This document shows positions 7,102 through 17,398 of a stretch of 64,000 nt of DNA, in pieces. Location of the stretch: positions 186,001 through 250,000 of the forward strand of contig NZ_LZZW01000036.1 of the NCBI RefSeq assembly GCF_014170375.1. The letters run 5' to 3'. A program made the translations under genes and the position numbers. How positions within the stretch are numbered: position 1 is the stretch's first letter; each line of letters begins with the position of its first letter. Origin of the DNA: Variovorax sp. UMC13 (GTDB taxonomy: Bacteria; Pseudomonadota; Gammaproteobacteria; Burkholderiales; Burkholderiaceae_C). The notes beneath the pieces are model-generated. The model saw only the letters and a program-made list of their open reading frames with translations. It did no database searches and had not been told where the DNA came from.

Positions 7102-7917
7102 TCAGCCCCGCAGTTTCGCCAGCAAGGCACCCGCCGCGGCGGGTGCTTTTTCTTTGGCGCCGTTGATGAAGAAGACGAACACCTCACGCGTCTTGGCCGC
7201 CACGTCGTCGACGCCTTCCACGCGCGGCAGTTCGGCGGGCGTGCCGCCCTCGGACCACTGCTTCGCATGGCCGGTCCAGGCCGTCAGTGCCTTGGGCGCA
7301 TAGCCGTTCTTGAGCTTGGCGTCGCTGTTCATGAGCCGGGCATAGGCGAAGTCGGCCGTGAGGTTGGCGAAGGACGGAAACTTCGGCGAGTCGGTGAACA
7401 CCGTCGCCACGCCGTGCCGGCGCGCCAGCGCCAGGTACTCAGGCGTCATGAAGCTCTCGTGCCGCACGTCCATCACGTGGCGCAGCGCGCGGCTGCCCTC
7501 CTTCTTCGGCAGCAGCGCCAGGAAGGCCGCGAAGTCCTCGGCATCGAAGGCCTTGGTCGGCATGAACTGCCAGACGATGGGGCCCAGCTTGCCCTTCAGC
7601 TCGCCGATGCCGCTCTCGACGAAGCGCGTGATCGATTCGCCCGCGCCGGCCAGCAGCTTGCGGTTGGTGGCGAAGCGCGAGGCCTTGAGCGAGAACACGA
7701 AATCCTCGGGCGTCTCGTCGTGCCACTTGCGGAAGCTCTCGGGCTTCATCGTGCTGTAGTAGGTGCCGTTGACCTCGATCGCCGTGACCTGCCGGCTGGC
7801 GTAGTGCAGCTCCTGCTTCTGCGGCAGGTCGGCCGGGTAGAAGTTGTCGCGCCAGGGTTCGAAGGTCCACCCACCGATGCCCACGCGGATGCCGGGCGTC
7901 ACCTTGCTGCTGCTCAT
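7102..7917 (-). CDS. DUF72 (YecE-like) family protein
   Basis: A 271-residue DUF72 protein, a TIM-barrel-like family with no settled biochemical role. Family landmarks are GIGGWTFEPWRDNFYP near 13-28, FVFSLKASRFATN near 73-85 and the central DVRHESF near 150-156. No signal peptide, so cytoplasmic. It diverges from an M20 peptidase gene 107 bases away and converges on the bactofilin gene, whose terminator occupies its 3' end. Confidence 0.85.
   Translation of the reverse strand: MSSSKVTPGIRVGIGGWTFEPWRDNFYPADLPQKQELHYASRQVTAIEVNGTYYSTMKPESFRKWHDETPEDFVFSLKASRFATNRKLLAGAGESITRFVESGIGELKGKLGPIVWQFMPTKAFDAEDFAAFLALLPKKEGSRALRHVMDVRHESFMTPEYLALARRHGVATVFTDSPKFPSFANLTADFAYARLMNSDAKLKNGYAPKALTAWTGHAKQWSEGGTPAELPRVEGVDDVAAKTREVFVFFINGAKEKAPAAAGALLAKLRG
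7127..7155 (+). terminator. bactofilin terminator inside the opposing gene
   Basis: A perfect 20-bp palindrome, GCACCCGCCG followed by CGGCGGGTGC (7127-7146), then TTTTTCTTT. It lies within the last codons of the convergent DUF72 gene, so the terminator doubles as coding sequence (KEKAPAAAGA). Confidence 0.8.
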
Positions 7918-8024
7918 CGCGTTCCTTCCGACTTGTCGGGTTTGGGACTGCGCACTCTACGCGGCGGGGCCGCAGGTGCAAAATGCTTTTTTCCCCCGAC
8001 GATCCCTTTGCGCGGAGACCCCCG

Positions 8025-9536
<1,512 letters not shown>

Positions 9537-9543
9537 CCCCGAA

Positions 9544-9570
9544 GGCGGCGCAGGCCGAGCCTGCGCCGCC
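9544..9570 (+). terminator. 12-bp perfect hairpin after the M20 gene
   Basis: GGCGGCGCAGGC, loop CGA, GCCTGCGCCGCC. It starts 8 bases after the stop codon. It lacks a T-tract, so it may be a 3'-end stabiliser or a weak terminator. Confidence 0.5.
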
Positions 9571-9576
9571 AGAGGC

Positions 9577-9601
9577 CAAAAAAAAGCGCCCCGAAGGGCG
9601 C
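9577..9601 (-). terminator. intrinsic terminator of the YidB-like gene
   Basis: On the minus strand GCGCCC, loop TTCG, GGGCGC, then nine T residues (complement of the A-run at 9577-9585). Confidence 0.8.
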
Positions 9602-9624
9602 CGTACCGAAACCGCTGACGCTTC

Positions 9625-10059
9625 TCAGCGTTTCTGCAGCAGGCCACTCAGCGAAGACAGCAGGTCTTCGTTGGTGTTCAGTCCCTCGTCGGGAATCTTG
9701 CCGTGCGGCGTGAGCTGGTCGATCAGCGAAGGCAGCATCGTGGCCAGCATCGGCAGCAGCATGGCGGCATTGATGCCCAGCTTGCCGGCGATGGCCGAGA
9801 CCACGTCGCCGCCCAGCACCTGGTTCAGCTGCCCGCCCGAGACCGGCGCGTTGTCGCCCTTGCCGATCCAGGAGCCGATGACGTCGCCCAGCCCGGCCTG
9901 CTCGAACTTCGAGACCAGGCCTCCCAGCCCGCCCTGCTGTCCGTTGTTCGCCAGCAGCCCGCCGAGTGCGTCGGCCAGGCCGCCCGCATCGCCGAGTCCG
10001 CCGGACTTCTGCGCTGCGCCGCCAAGCACCTGACCGAGTACCGAGTCGAGCAATCCCAT
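9625..10059 (-). CDS. YidB/DUF937 family protein
   Basis: A 144-residue protein of the YidB-like DUF937 family. It opens with MGLLDSVLGQVLGGA, has a low-complexity Gly/Gln stretch (about 20-48), the conserved GDVIGSWIGKGDN near 58-70, and a helical C-terminus ending in a short charged tail. There is no signal peptide or clear membrane span. The function of the family is not established. The gene stands alone with its own terminator. Confidence 0.8.
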   Translation of the reverse strand: MGLLDSVLGQVLGGAAQKSGGLGDAGGLADALGGLLANNGQQGGLGGLVSKFEQAGLGDVIGSWIGKGDNAPVSGGQLNQVLGGDVVSAIAGKLGINAAMLLPMLATMLPSLIDQLTPHGKIPDEGLNTNEDLLSSLSGLLQKR

Positions 10060-10172
10060 GGTTTTTCCTTGAAGTTTCTGTTGTATGACAGTACCGCAGC
10101 GATTGTGCTCGGCCGCTGCGCAGAATGAAACAGATCGTAGTCAGGCGATCGGCGTTCCCGTGCGAAATTCCT

Positions 10173-11552
10173 TTACGGCGGCGGGCGTTTGGCCAGCAGC
10201 GGGGCGCTCACGCCCTGCACGCCGACCAGGCCCAGCACCGTGAGCAGCGAGTTCTGCGCCCCGCGCCAGGCCTCGTGCAGGTCGATCCATTCGTCCAGCG
10301 CGTGGAAGCCGCCGGTCAGCCCGCCCCCGCCCACCACGATTGCCGGGATGCCCAGCGACATCGGCACGTTGGCGTCGGTGCTGCCGCCGCGGAACACGGT
10401 GCGGCGGCCGAAGGCGGTGTTGGCGCGCACCGCGGCCTCGACGATCGGCGCGTCCGACGGCGTGCGGCCGCCGGGCCGGTCGCCGATCAGGCGGCTCGAG
10501 ACGCGCAGCGTGTCCACGCCCCAGCGGTGGTTCTCCTCGCGCACCGCGGCATCGATGGCCGCGAAGATCTTCTTCTCGGTGGCCAGCAGCGGGCCGTTCG
10601 CGTCGGAGCGGATGTCGATCGCCATGCGGGCCTGCGGCGCGATGGTGTTGACCGAGGTGCCGCCGCTGACCGTGCCCACGGTGAAGGTGGTGCGCGGAAA
10701 GCGCGGCGTCTTGAGGTCGGCGATCTTAGCGATCGCGCGGCCCATGCCGTGGATCGCGCTCGGCACCCGGCCGAAGGCGCCGAAGCTGTGGCCGCCCGGG
10801 CCCTCGAAAGTCACTTCGTAGCGCCGGCTCGCGGTGCCGAAGATCAGCACGCTGTCGTCGGGCGCGGGCTCGAGCGCCACCAGGCCGTCGATCTCCGGGT
10901 GCTCGGCGAAGAGGTGCTTCATGCCGCGCAGGTTGCCCAGTTCCTCCTCGCCGACATTGGCCGCGAACAGCAGGTCGCCCTCGGTCTGGATCTTCTGCTC
11001 GTTGAGCACGCGCAGCCACGACAGCAGCACCGCGAGGCCGCGCGTGTTGTCCGAGATGCCGGGCGCGTAGAGCCGGCCGTCGCGTTCCTTGATCGTGACG
11101 TCGGTGCCGGCCGGGAACACCGTGTCGAGGTGGGCCGAGACCAGCAGCGTGGGCCCGTTGCCGCGGCCCTTGCGCAGACCCAGCACGTTGCCTTCGGCGT
11201 CGATGCGCGCATCGGCGAGGCCCAGCGCCTTCAGCCGGGCCAGGAAGGCCTCGGCGCGCGCCTGCTCCTTGAACGGCGGCGCCTCGATCTCGGTGAGGCG
11301 CCTCAGGTCGATGGTGGCGCGTGGATGGTCGTCGCGCACCGCGTCGAGCAGCCGCTGCACCGTCGGCGAGGCCATCAGCTGGACGTAGGCGCGGTCGACC
11401 TCGGGCCGCACCGGCGCTGGCACGGCGCTGCGGGAATGCAGGTACTGCGCCTGTGCGGCGGTGGCGACGCAGAGGCCCGCGAGCCAGATCGACGCGGCCC
11501 CGGCGGCCCGGCACTTGCTGCGAAACGACCCGCTTCGCAGCGCGCCGCTCAT
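10173..11552 (-). CDS. exported M20 family peptidase
   Basis: Zinc-dependent exopeptidase of 459 residues, probably periplasmic: a signal-like segment (about 18-36, ending AAQAQ) precedes the mature chain. Active-site residues are H141 and D143 in SAHLDTVFP, D168 in ISDNTRG and E202-E203 in GEEELGN; the dimerisation domain contains GPGGHSFGAFG. Likely a tripeptide- or dipeptide-type aminopeptidase; the substrate is unknown. Its ATG (11552-11550) overlaps the rsmE stop, so the two are coupled in one transcript with the upstream kinase gene. Confidence 0.85.
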   Translation of the reverse strand: MSGALRSGSFRSKCRAAGAASIWLAGLCVATAAQAQYLHSRSAVPAPVRPEVDRAYVQLMASPTVQRLLDAVRDDHPRATIDLRRLTEIEAPPFKEQARAEAFLARLKALGLADARIDAEGNVLGLRKGRGNGPTLLVSAHLDTVFPAGTDVTIKERDGRLYAPGISDNTRGLAVLLSWLRVLNEQKIQTEGDLLFAANVGEEELGNLRGMKHLFAEHPEIDGLVALEPAPDDSVLIFGTASRRYEVTFEGPGGHSFGAFGRVPSAIHGMGRAIAKIADLKTPRFPRTTFTVGTVSGGTSVNTIAPQARMAIDIRSDANGPLLATEKKIFAAIDAAVREENHRWGVDTLRVSSRLIGDRPGGRTPSDAPIVEAAVRANTAFGRRTVFRGGSTDANVPMSLGIPAIVVGGGGLTGGFHALDEWIDLHEAWRGAQNSLLTVLGLVGVQGVSAPLLAKRPPP

Positions 11553-12268
11553 GCGCCGCCCAGGAGCGTCAAGGCGGCCAGCGCGGCGGTTTCGGCGCGC
11601 AGCACGCGCGGGCCGAGCCGGGCGGGAAGGAAGCCGCTGTCCAGCGCGCGCGCTTCCTCGGTGCTGCTCAGGCCGCCCTCGGGCCCGCTCAGGATGCGCC
11701 AGGCCGACGCCGCGTGTTCGTGCGCGAGTTCGGCCAGCGGCCGGGTGCCGGGCACCAGGCTGAGCACGGCGCGCCGCGCGCCGTCGTCGGCGGCCGCGAC
11801 CCAGTCGGCGAAGCTGCGCACCGGATGGATCACCGGCACGCGGTTGCGACCGCACTGCTCGCAGGCCGCGATCGCGATCGCTTCCCAGTGCGCGCGCTTC
11901 TTCTCGGCCCGCTCGGCGCTCAGGCGCAGCACGCCGTGCGCGGTGACCAGCGGCTGGATGCTCGCGACGCCGAGTTCGGTTGCCTTCTCGACCAGCCAGT
12001 CCATGCGGTCGTTGGCTGGCATGCCCGGCGCGAGATGCACTGCGGTGGCGGCTTCGCGCTCGACCGGATCGTGCGCGCCGACGTTCACCGTGACTTCGCT
12101 GCGGCCCATGCGCTCGACCGTGGCCGCGTACTCGCCGCCCCGGCCGTCGAACAGCGTGAGCGCATCGCCGGGCTGCAGCCGCAGCACCTGCACATGGCGC
12201 GCCGCGCCCGGCGGCAGCGAGAGCGTGGTGCCGGCGCCCAGCGCCACGGCGCAATGGAAGCGCGCCAC
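11549..12268 (-). CDS. rsmE: 16S rRNA m3U1498 methyltransferase RsmE
   Basis: Methylates N3 of U1498 in 16S rRNA in the assembled small subunit, using SAM. The 239-residue protein has a PUA-like N-terminal domain and a SPOUT (trefoil-knot) methyltransferase domain with WLVEKATELGV at 91-101, EQCGR at 137-141 and the knot loop SGPEGGLSS at 194-202. Length and motifs are standard. It lies one base downstream of the kinase gene and overlaps the peptidase gene by 4 bases. Confidence 0.93.
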   Translation of the reverse strand: MARFHCAVALGAGTTLSLPPGAARHVQVLRLQPGDALTLFDGRGGEYAATVERMGRSEVTVNVGAHDPVEREAATAVHLAPGMPANDRMDWLVEKATELGVASIQPLVTAHGVLRLSAERAEKKRAHWEAIAIAACEQCGRNRVPVIHPVRSFADWVAAADDGARRAVLSLVPGTRPLAELAHEHAASAWRILSGPEGGLSSTEEARALDSGFLPARLGPRVLRAETAALAALTLLGGA

Positions 12269-12269
12269 C

Positions 12270-13361
12270 TCAGACCCGGCCGTAGGCGAAACCGACCGCC
12301 GCCTGCGTGCCTTCGATCTCGTCGATGGCGCGCAGCAGCGGCGTGAGCTGCGTGTAGCGGCTGGCGGTGGCGCGGATGTAAGCGATGAAACGAGGCGTGT
12401 CGGCCAGGTAGCGGGGCTTGCCGTCGCGCAGCGTGAGCCGCGCGAAGATGCCGGCCACCTTGAGATGGCGCTGCAGGCCCATCCACTCGACCGCCTGGTA
12501 GAAGGCGCCGAAGTCCTCGTCGACCGGCAGACCGGCCTTGCGCGCCTGCTGCCAGTAGCGCACCGTGATGTCGAGCACGAAGTCCTCGTCCCAGCTCAGG
12601 AAGGCGTCGCGCATCAGGCTGGCGATGTCGTAGGTGATGGGGCCGTAGACCGCGTCCTGGAAGTCGAGCACGCCCAGCGGTTGATCGACTGCGCCGGTCA
12701 GCATGAGGTTGCGTGGCATGAAGTCGCGGTGCACGTAGACGCTGGGCGATGCGAGGTTGTTCTCGACGATGGCCTTGAAGCTGCGCTCGAGCCGCTCCTG
12801 CAGCTTGCCCTCGATCGTCACGCCGCGGTGCCGCCGCACGTACCACTCGGGGAACAGCGCCAGTTCACGCTCGAGCAGGGCCCGGTCGTAGGGCGGCAGC
12901 ACGCCGGGCTTGGAGGCCAGCTGCCAGGCGATCAGGGCGTCGATGGCCTGGGCATAGAGCGGTCGGCTGGCGTCGGGCTTGGCCGGGTCGAGCACGTCCA
13001 GCATGGTCTGGCGGCCCAGGTCGTCCAGCAGCATGAAGCCAGTGGCCGGGTCCCAATCGAGCACCTCGGGCGCCTTCACGCCGGCCGCGTGCAGCAGGCC
13101 GGCGACGTGGACGAAGGGCGCGCTGTCCTCCTTGGCGGGCGGCGCGTCCATCACGATGCGCGAGGGGGCGGCGTCGAGTCTGTCGATGCGGAAGTAGCGC
13201 CGGAAACTGGCGTCGGCCGAGGCCAGCCGGACCGTGTCCGGCTTCAGCCCGTGGGCGGGCGCGATGCGCGCGAGCCAGGCGACGAAGGCCGCGGCGCGGT
13301 CCGGGTCGTCCCAATGGAGGGGGGAGGCGGCGTCAACGGACGGAAGCGGGGATGCGGTCAT
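12270..13361 (-). CDS. amgK: AmgK-type MurNAc/GlcNAc anomeric kinase
   Basis: Aminoglycoside-phosphotransferase-fold kinase of 363 residues. AmgK phosphorylates the anomeric position of MurNAc and GlcNAc in the cell-wall recycling route that bypasses de novo UDP-MurNAc synthesis. The catalytic loop is H211-x-D213 with N218 (VHRDFMPRN), and metal-binding D233 is in LDFQD. Divergence from lptD matches the pseudomonad layout, where amgK is also next to lptD. The partner nucleotidyltransferase murU is not adjacent here but 30 kb away. Other APH-family functions are possible, but context and length favour AmgK. Confidence 0.8.
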   Translation of the reverse strand: MTASPLPSVDAASPLHWDDPDRAAAFVAWLARIAPAHGLKPDTVRLASADASFRRYFRIDRLDAAPSRIVMDAPPAKEDSAPFVHVAGLLHAAGVKAPEVLDWDPATGFMLLDDLGRQTMLDVLDPAKPDASRPLYAQAIDALIAWQLASKPGVLPPYDRALLERELALFPEWYVRRHRGVTIEGKLQERLERSFKAIVENNLASPSVYVHRDFMPRNLMLTGAVDQPLGVLDFQDAVYGPITYDIASLMRDAFLSWDEDFVLDITVRYWQQARKAGLPVDEDFGAFYQAVEWMGLQRHLKVAGIFARLTLRDGKPRYLADTPRFIAYIRATASRYTQLTPLLRAIDEIEGTQAAVGFAYGRV

Positions 13362-13571
13362 GGATAATCGATTCTACAAATCCGCGCCTGGCGGACCCCA
13401 CGGCAGCTGCCCCCCTCGGGGTCCCGCTCTTCTCTGGCCGACGCTCTTTCGACGATTGCTGACTTCCCTGCCCATGTCCGAAATGAAACGCCACCGTGCC
13501 CGGCACGCCGTGCCCTTGCCGTCCGCCGCACGGGTCCCGGGCCTCGCCCGGTCGCCGGTGGGAGGCTGCGA

Positions 13572-15965
13572 ATGAGTCCGGCGCGCCGCCCGCCGCTGCC
13601 CCTGGCCTTGCTGACCCTGGCGCTGTGGCAGGCGCAAGGCGCCTGGGCGCAGGACAACTGGCTCGAGGCACCGCTGGTGCTGCAGCGCACGCCGCAGCTG
13701 GTCGAGACCATTCCCAACACCGAGCGCGGGCTGCGCCCGAACCTGATCGAGGGCGACCAGATTTCCGGGCGGCCCGACCTGGAGACGGTGATCGAAGGCC
13801 ATGCCTCGATCCGCCGCGGCGACACGGTGATCCGCGCCGATCGGCTCGAGTACTACCAACCCGACGACCTCGCCAAGGCACGCGGCAACGTGCACGTGAA
13901 CCAGGCCGGCAACACCTACGACGGCCCCGAGCTCCAGCTCAAGCTCGAGACCTTCGAGGGCTTCTTCAACAACGTGCGCTATCAGTTCCTCGCGACCGGC
14001 GGCCACGGCGATGCGCAGCGCATCGACTTCGTCGACTCCAGCGTCTCGGTGGCCCGGCAGGCCACCTACACCACCTGCCGGCGCGAGGACTATCCCGGCT
14101 GGATGCCGGCCTGGATCCTGTCGGCCGCCACGCTGACCACCGACACCGAGGAGAACCTCGGCACCGCCACCGATGCGCGCATGACCTTCATGGGCATCAC
14201 CACGCCGGCGCTGCCGTCGATGACCTTCCCGCTCAACAACCAGCGCCAGAGCGGCCTGCTGCCGCCGGTGTTCGGCGTGGGCAGCGTCAACGGCGCCGAG
14301 GTGCTGCTGCCCTACTACTGGAACATCGCACCCAACCGCGACGCCACGCTCTACCCCACGCTGATGGGCAAGCGCGGCATCAACATCGGCAGCGAGTTCC
14401 GCTACCTCGAGAACAGCTACAGCGGCACGGCGCGCGTCGACTACATGCCCGCCGATTCGCTGCGCGACCGCGACCGCTGGGGCATCTGGACCACGCACCG
14501 CCAGACCTTCGATCCCAAGCCCTTCGGCCTGGATGCGCTCTCGGCGACGCTGCGCCTGAACCGGGTCAGCGACAACGACTACTGGCGCGATTTCTCGCGC
14601 ACCCCGACGCTGACCTCGCGGCTGCTGGACAGCGAAGCCGCGGTCAACTGGAGCAAGGGCGACTGGAGCGGCCAGGTGCGTGCGCTGTCCTACCAGACGC
14701 TGCAGTACTCGCTGTCGCCGATCACGCCGCCCTACGACCGCATGCCGCAGATCACGGCCAACAACACGCAGTACGACTGGGGCGGCTTCGACGTCACGAC
14801 CGCGCTCGACTACACGCGTTTCCGCGCCGATTCGCAGTACGCCCCGCTGCTCAACGGGCTGCTGCAACCCAACGGCGAGCGCGTGTTCGGCTCGGTGCAG
14901 ATCAGCCGGCCGTGGATCACGCCCTCGAGCTTCGTGATCCCCAAGCTGCAGCTGCATGCGACCTCCTACCAGTTCGACACGCCGCTGGCCAACGGCGCCA
15001 GCTCGGCCAGCCGCACGGTGCCCACCTTCAGCCTCGACAGCGGCCTGGTGTTCGAGCGTGATGCGAGCTTCTTCGGCCGGGCCTTCCGCCAGACGCTGGA
15101 GCCGCGCCTGTTCTACGTGAACACGCCCTTCCGCGACCAGAGCCAGCTGCCGGTCTACGACACCGCGGCCAACGACTTCAACTTCGCGACCATCTACACC
15201 GAAAACGCGTTCTCCGGCAGCGACCGCATCTCCGACAGCAACCTGCTGACGGCCGGCGTGAGCACGCGGCTGATCGACCCCGACACCGGGGCCGAGGCCG
15301 CGCGCTTCGGCATCGCGCAGCGCTTCCGTTTCGCCGATCAGCGCGTCACGCTGCCGGGCGTCCCGCCGGCGACCGACCGGCTGAGCGACGTGCTGCTGGG
15401 CGCGCAGATCAACTGGACGCCCAAGTGGAGCATGGACACCACGATCCAGTACAACCCCGACGAGGGGCGCTCGGTGCGCAGCACGCTGAGCGCGCGCTAC
15501 AGCCCGGGCGCGTACCGCACCATCAATGCGGCCCTGCGCTACCAGGCCGACAGCACACCGCTGGTGCAGGACGGCAGCAAGTCGATCGACGTGGGCTGGC
15601 AATGGCCGCTCAACGACCTCTGGGGCGACAAGGGCAAGGACCTGGGCAAGGGCCGTGGCGAGGGGGGCGGGCGCTGGTATGCGGTCGGCCGCCTGAACTA
15701 CAGCCTCAAGGACCGGCAGCTCACCGACGGCGTCGTCGGCGTGGAATATGACGGCTGCTGCTGGATCGGGCGCGTGGTGCTGGAACGTCTGACCACGGGA
15801 CAGGTCACAACCAACACGCGGATCATGTTCCAGATCGAGTTCGTGGGCTTCGCCAGCGTGGGCGTGGGCTCCAATCCGATGACCGCACTGGCCAAGAACA
15901 TCCAGCGTTACCAGCCCCTGCGCGTGCCCGGCGAGACGCCGAGCCGCTTCACCAATTACGACTGA
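13572..15965 (+). CDS. lptD: LPS assembly protein LptD
   Basis: Outer-membrane beta-barrel that, plugged by LptE, inserts LPS into the outer leaflet. The 797-residue precursor has a signal peptide (1-26, ending GAWA), an OstA/jellyroll N-domain (about 60-175) that docks LptA, and a large C-terminal barrel. The cysteines seen are C169, C729 and C730; the extra N-terminal cysteine of the E. coli protein is not present. It starts 210 bases from divergent amgK; that gap holds no further gene. surA follows after 11 bases, so lptD-surA-rsmA is one operon. Confidence 0.93.
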   Translation: MSPARRPPLPLALLTLALWQAQGAWAQDNWLEAPLVLQRTPQLVETIPNTERGLRPNLIEGDQISGRPDLETVIEGHASIRRGDTVIRADRLEYYQPDDLAKARGNVHVNQAGNTYDGPELQLKLETFEGFFNNVRYQFLATGGHGDAQRIDFVDSSVSVARQATYTTCRREDYPGWMPAWILSAATLTTDTEENLGTATDARMTFMGITTPALPSMTFPLNNQRQSGLLPPVFGVGSVNGAEVLLPYYWNIAPNRDATLYPTLMGKRGINIGSEFRYLENSYSGTARVDYMPADSLRDRDRWGIWTTHRQTFDPKPFGLDALSATLRLNRVSDNDYWRDFSRTPTLTSRLLDSEAAVNWSKGDWSGQVRALSYQTLQYSLSPITPPYDRMPQITANNTQYDWGGFDVTTALDYTRFRADSQYAPLLNGLLQPNGERVFGSVQISRPWITPSSFVIPKLQLHATSYQFDTPLANGASSASRTVPTFSLDSGLVFERDASFFGRAFRQTLEPRLFYVNTPFRDQSQLPVYDTAANDFNFATIYTENAFSGSDRISDSNLLTAGVSTRLIDPDTGAEAARFGIAQRFRFADQRVTLPGVPPATDRLSDVLLGAQINWTPKWSMDTTIQYNPDEGRSVRSTLSARYSPGAYRTINAALRYQADSTPLVQDGSKSIDVGWQWPLNDLWGDKGKDLGKGRGEGGGRWYAVGRLNYSLKDRQLTDGVVGVEYDGCCWIGRVVLERLTTGQVTTNTRIMFQIEFVGFASVGVGSNPMTALAKNIQRYQPLRVPGETPSRFTNYD

Positions 15966-15976
15966 ACCCTGTCACC

Positions 15977-17398
15977 ATGAAATCTTCTCGCTCCACCCTC
16001 ACCCTGGCTTGCCTGGCGCTGCTGGCCGCCGCGTCGGGCGTGCATGCGCAGGGACTGGGCATGCGTCCCGGCGGCGGCACGGGCATCACCGACATCATGC
16101 GTGGCGGCGCCCGCGTCACGGCGCCGGCCCAGGTGCCGCGCAGCGCCGCGGCCCAGCCGGCGCCCACCGGCCAGCGCGCGGCCGAGTACATCGTGGCGCT
16201 GGTCAACTCCGAGCCCGTGACCAACACCGAAGTCCAGAAGCGCGTGACCCGGATCCTGCGCGAGAACCCCGAGGCCCAGCGCGTGCCGCGCGCCGAACTC
16301 AACCAGCTGGTGCTGGAGCGCATCGTGGTCGAGCGCGCGCAGCTGCAACTGGCCAAGGAAAGCGGCATCAAGGTCGACGACCAGGCGGTGGACCAGGCCG
16401 AGCAGCTGGTGGCACGCCAGAACCAGGTCAGCCAGGACGAGCTGTACCGGCGGCTCGATGCCGAAGGCATCACGCGCGCGGAGTTCCGCAGCGACCTGCG
16501 CGACCAGCTGCTGCTGACCCGCCTGCGCGAGCGCGAGGTCAACGCCCGCGTCAAGATCAGCGACTCCGAAGTCGACCAGTTCATCCAGGACCAGCGCAGC
16601 GGCAACACCGCGGCCGCGCCGGAAATCAACCTGGCGCACGTGCTCGTCACCGTGCCCGAGGATGCGAGCGAAGCCCAGGTCGCGGCGCTGCAGAAAAAGG
16701 CCCAGGGCGTGGCCGACCGGGCGCGCGCCGGCGAGGACTTCGCCAAGCTGGCACGCGAGAACTCCGACTCGCCCGACCGCGCCAACGGCGGCTCGCTGGG
16801 CCTGCGCGGCGCCGACCGCTACCCGCCGCTGTTCGTCGAGGCCACGCAGACCACGCCGGTCAACGGCATCGTCGGTCCGGTGCGTTCGGGTGCGGGCTTC
16901 CACGTGATCAAGGTGCTGGCCAAGGGCCAGGCCGGCGCGGCCGAAGGTGTGGTCACGCAGACCCAGACCCGCCACATCCTGCTGCGCAACGACCCGCAGC
17001 GCAGCACCGCGCAGGCGATCGAGCAACTGGCCGAATTCAAGCGCCGGGTGCTGGCCGGCACCGCCGATTTCGCCTCGCTGGCCCGCGACAACTCGCAGGA
17101 CGGCAGCGCCAAGGACGGCGGCGACCTGGGCTGGGCGCGGCCCGGCCAGTTCGTGCCCGAGTTCGAGGAAGCGCTGGACCGGCTCGCGCCGGGCCAGATC
17201 AGCGACCCGGTGGTCACGCGTTTCGGCGTCCACCTGATCCAGGCCGTCGCCCGGCGCGAAGCCAAGCTCAGCCAGACCGAGCAGCGCGAAGCCGCCCGTG
17301 CCGTGCTGCGCGAGAAGAGGATGGACGAGGCCTTCGCGACCTGGGTGCAGGAAGTGCGCGGCCGCGCCTACGTCGAATTCCGCGAGCCGCCGGTCTGA
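15977..17398 (+). CDS. surA: periplasmic chaperone and peptidyl-prolyl isomerase SurA
   Basis: SurA escorts unfolded outer-membrane proteins, LptD among them, across the periplasm. The 473-residue precursor has a signal peptide (1-24, ending VHA), an N-terminal SurA chaperone domain (about 60-200), and two parvulin PpiC domains beginning near EINLAHVLV (about 215) and TRHILL (about 331). An Ala/Pro/Gln-rich stretch before residue 60 is longer than in E. coli. The stop overlaps the rsmA start by one base (TGATG). Confidence 0.93.
   Translation: MKSSRSTLTLACLALLAAASGVHAQGLGMRPGGGTGITDIMRGGARVTAPAQVPRSAAAQPAPTGQRAAEYIVALVNSEPVTNTEVQKRVTRILRENPEAQRVPRAELNQLVLERIVVERAQLQLAKESGIKVDDQAVDQAEQLVARQNQVSQDELYRRLDAEGITRAEFRSDLRDQLLLTRLREREVNARVKISDSEVDQFIQDQRSGNTAAAPEINLAHVLVTVPEDASEAQVAALQKKAQGVADRARAGEDFAKLARENSDSPDRANGGSLGLRGADRYPPLFVEATQTTPVNGIVGPVRSGAGFHVIKVLAKGQAGAAEGVVTQTQTRHILLRNDPQRSTAQAIEQLAEFKRRVLAGTADFASLARDNSQDGSAKDGGDLGWARPGQFVPEFEEALDRLAPGQISDPVVTRFGVHLIQAVARREAKLSQTEQREAARAVLREKRMDEAFATWVQEVRGRAYVEFREPPV

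Noticed and set aside
10125..13367. A 1080-codon open frame on the plus strand opposite the peptidase, rsmE and amgK genes
   Set aside because: It is a mirror of high-GC coding on the other strand: low-complexity Arg, Ala, Gly, His and Val-rich translation with no family motif, while all three minus-strand genes have intact catalytic residues.
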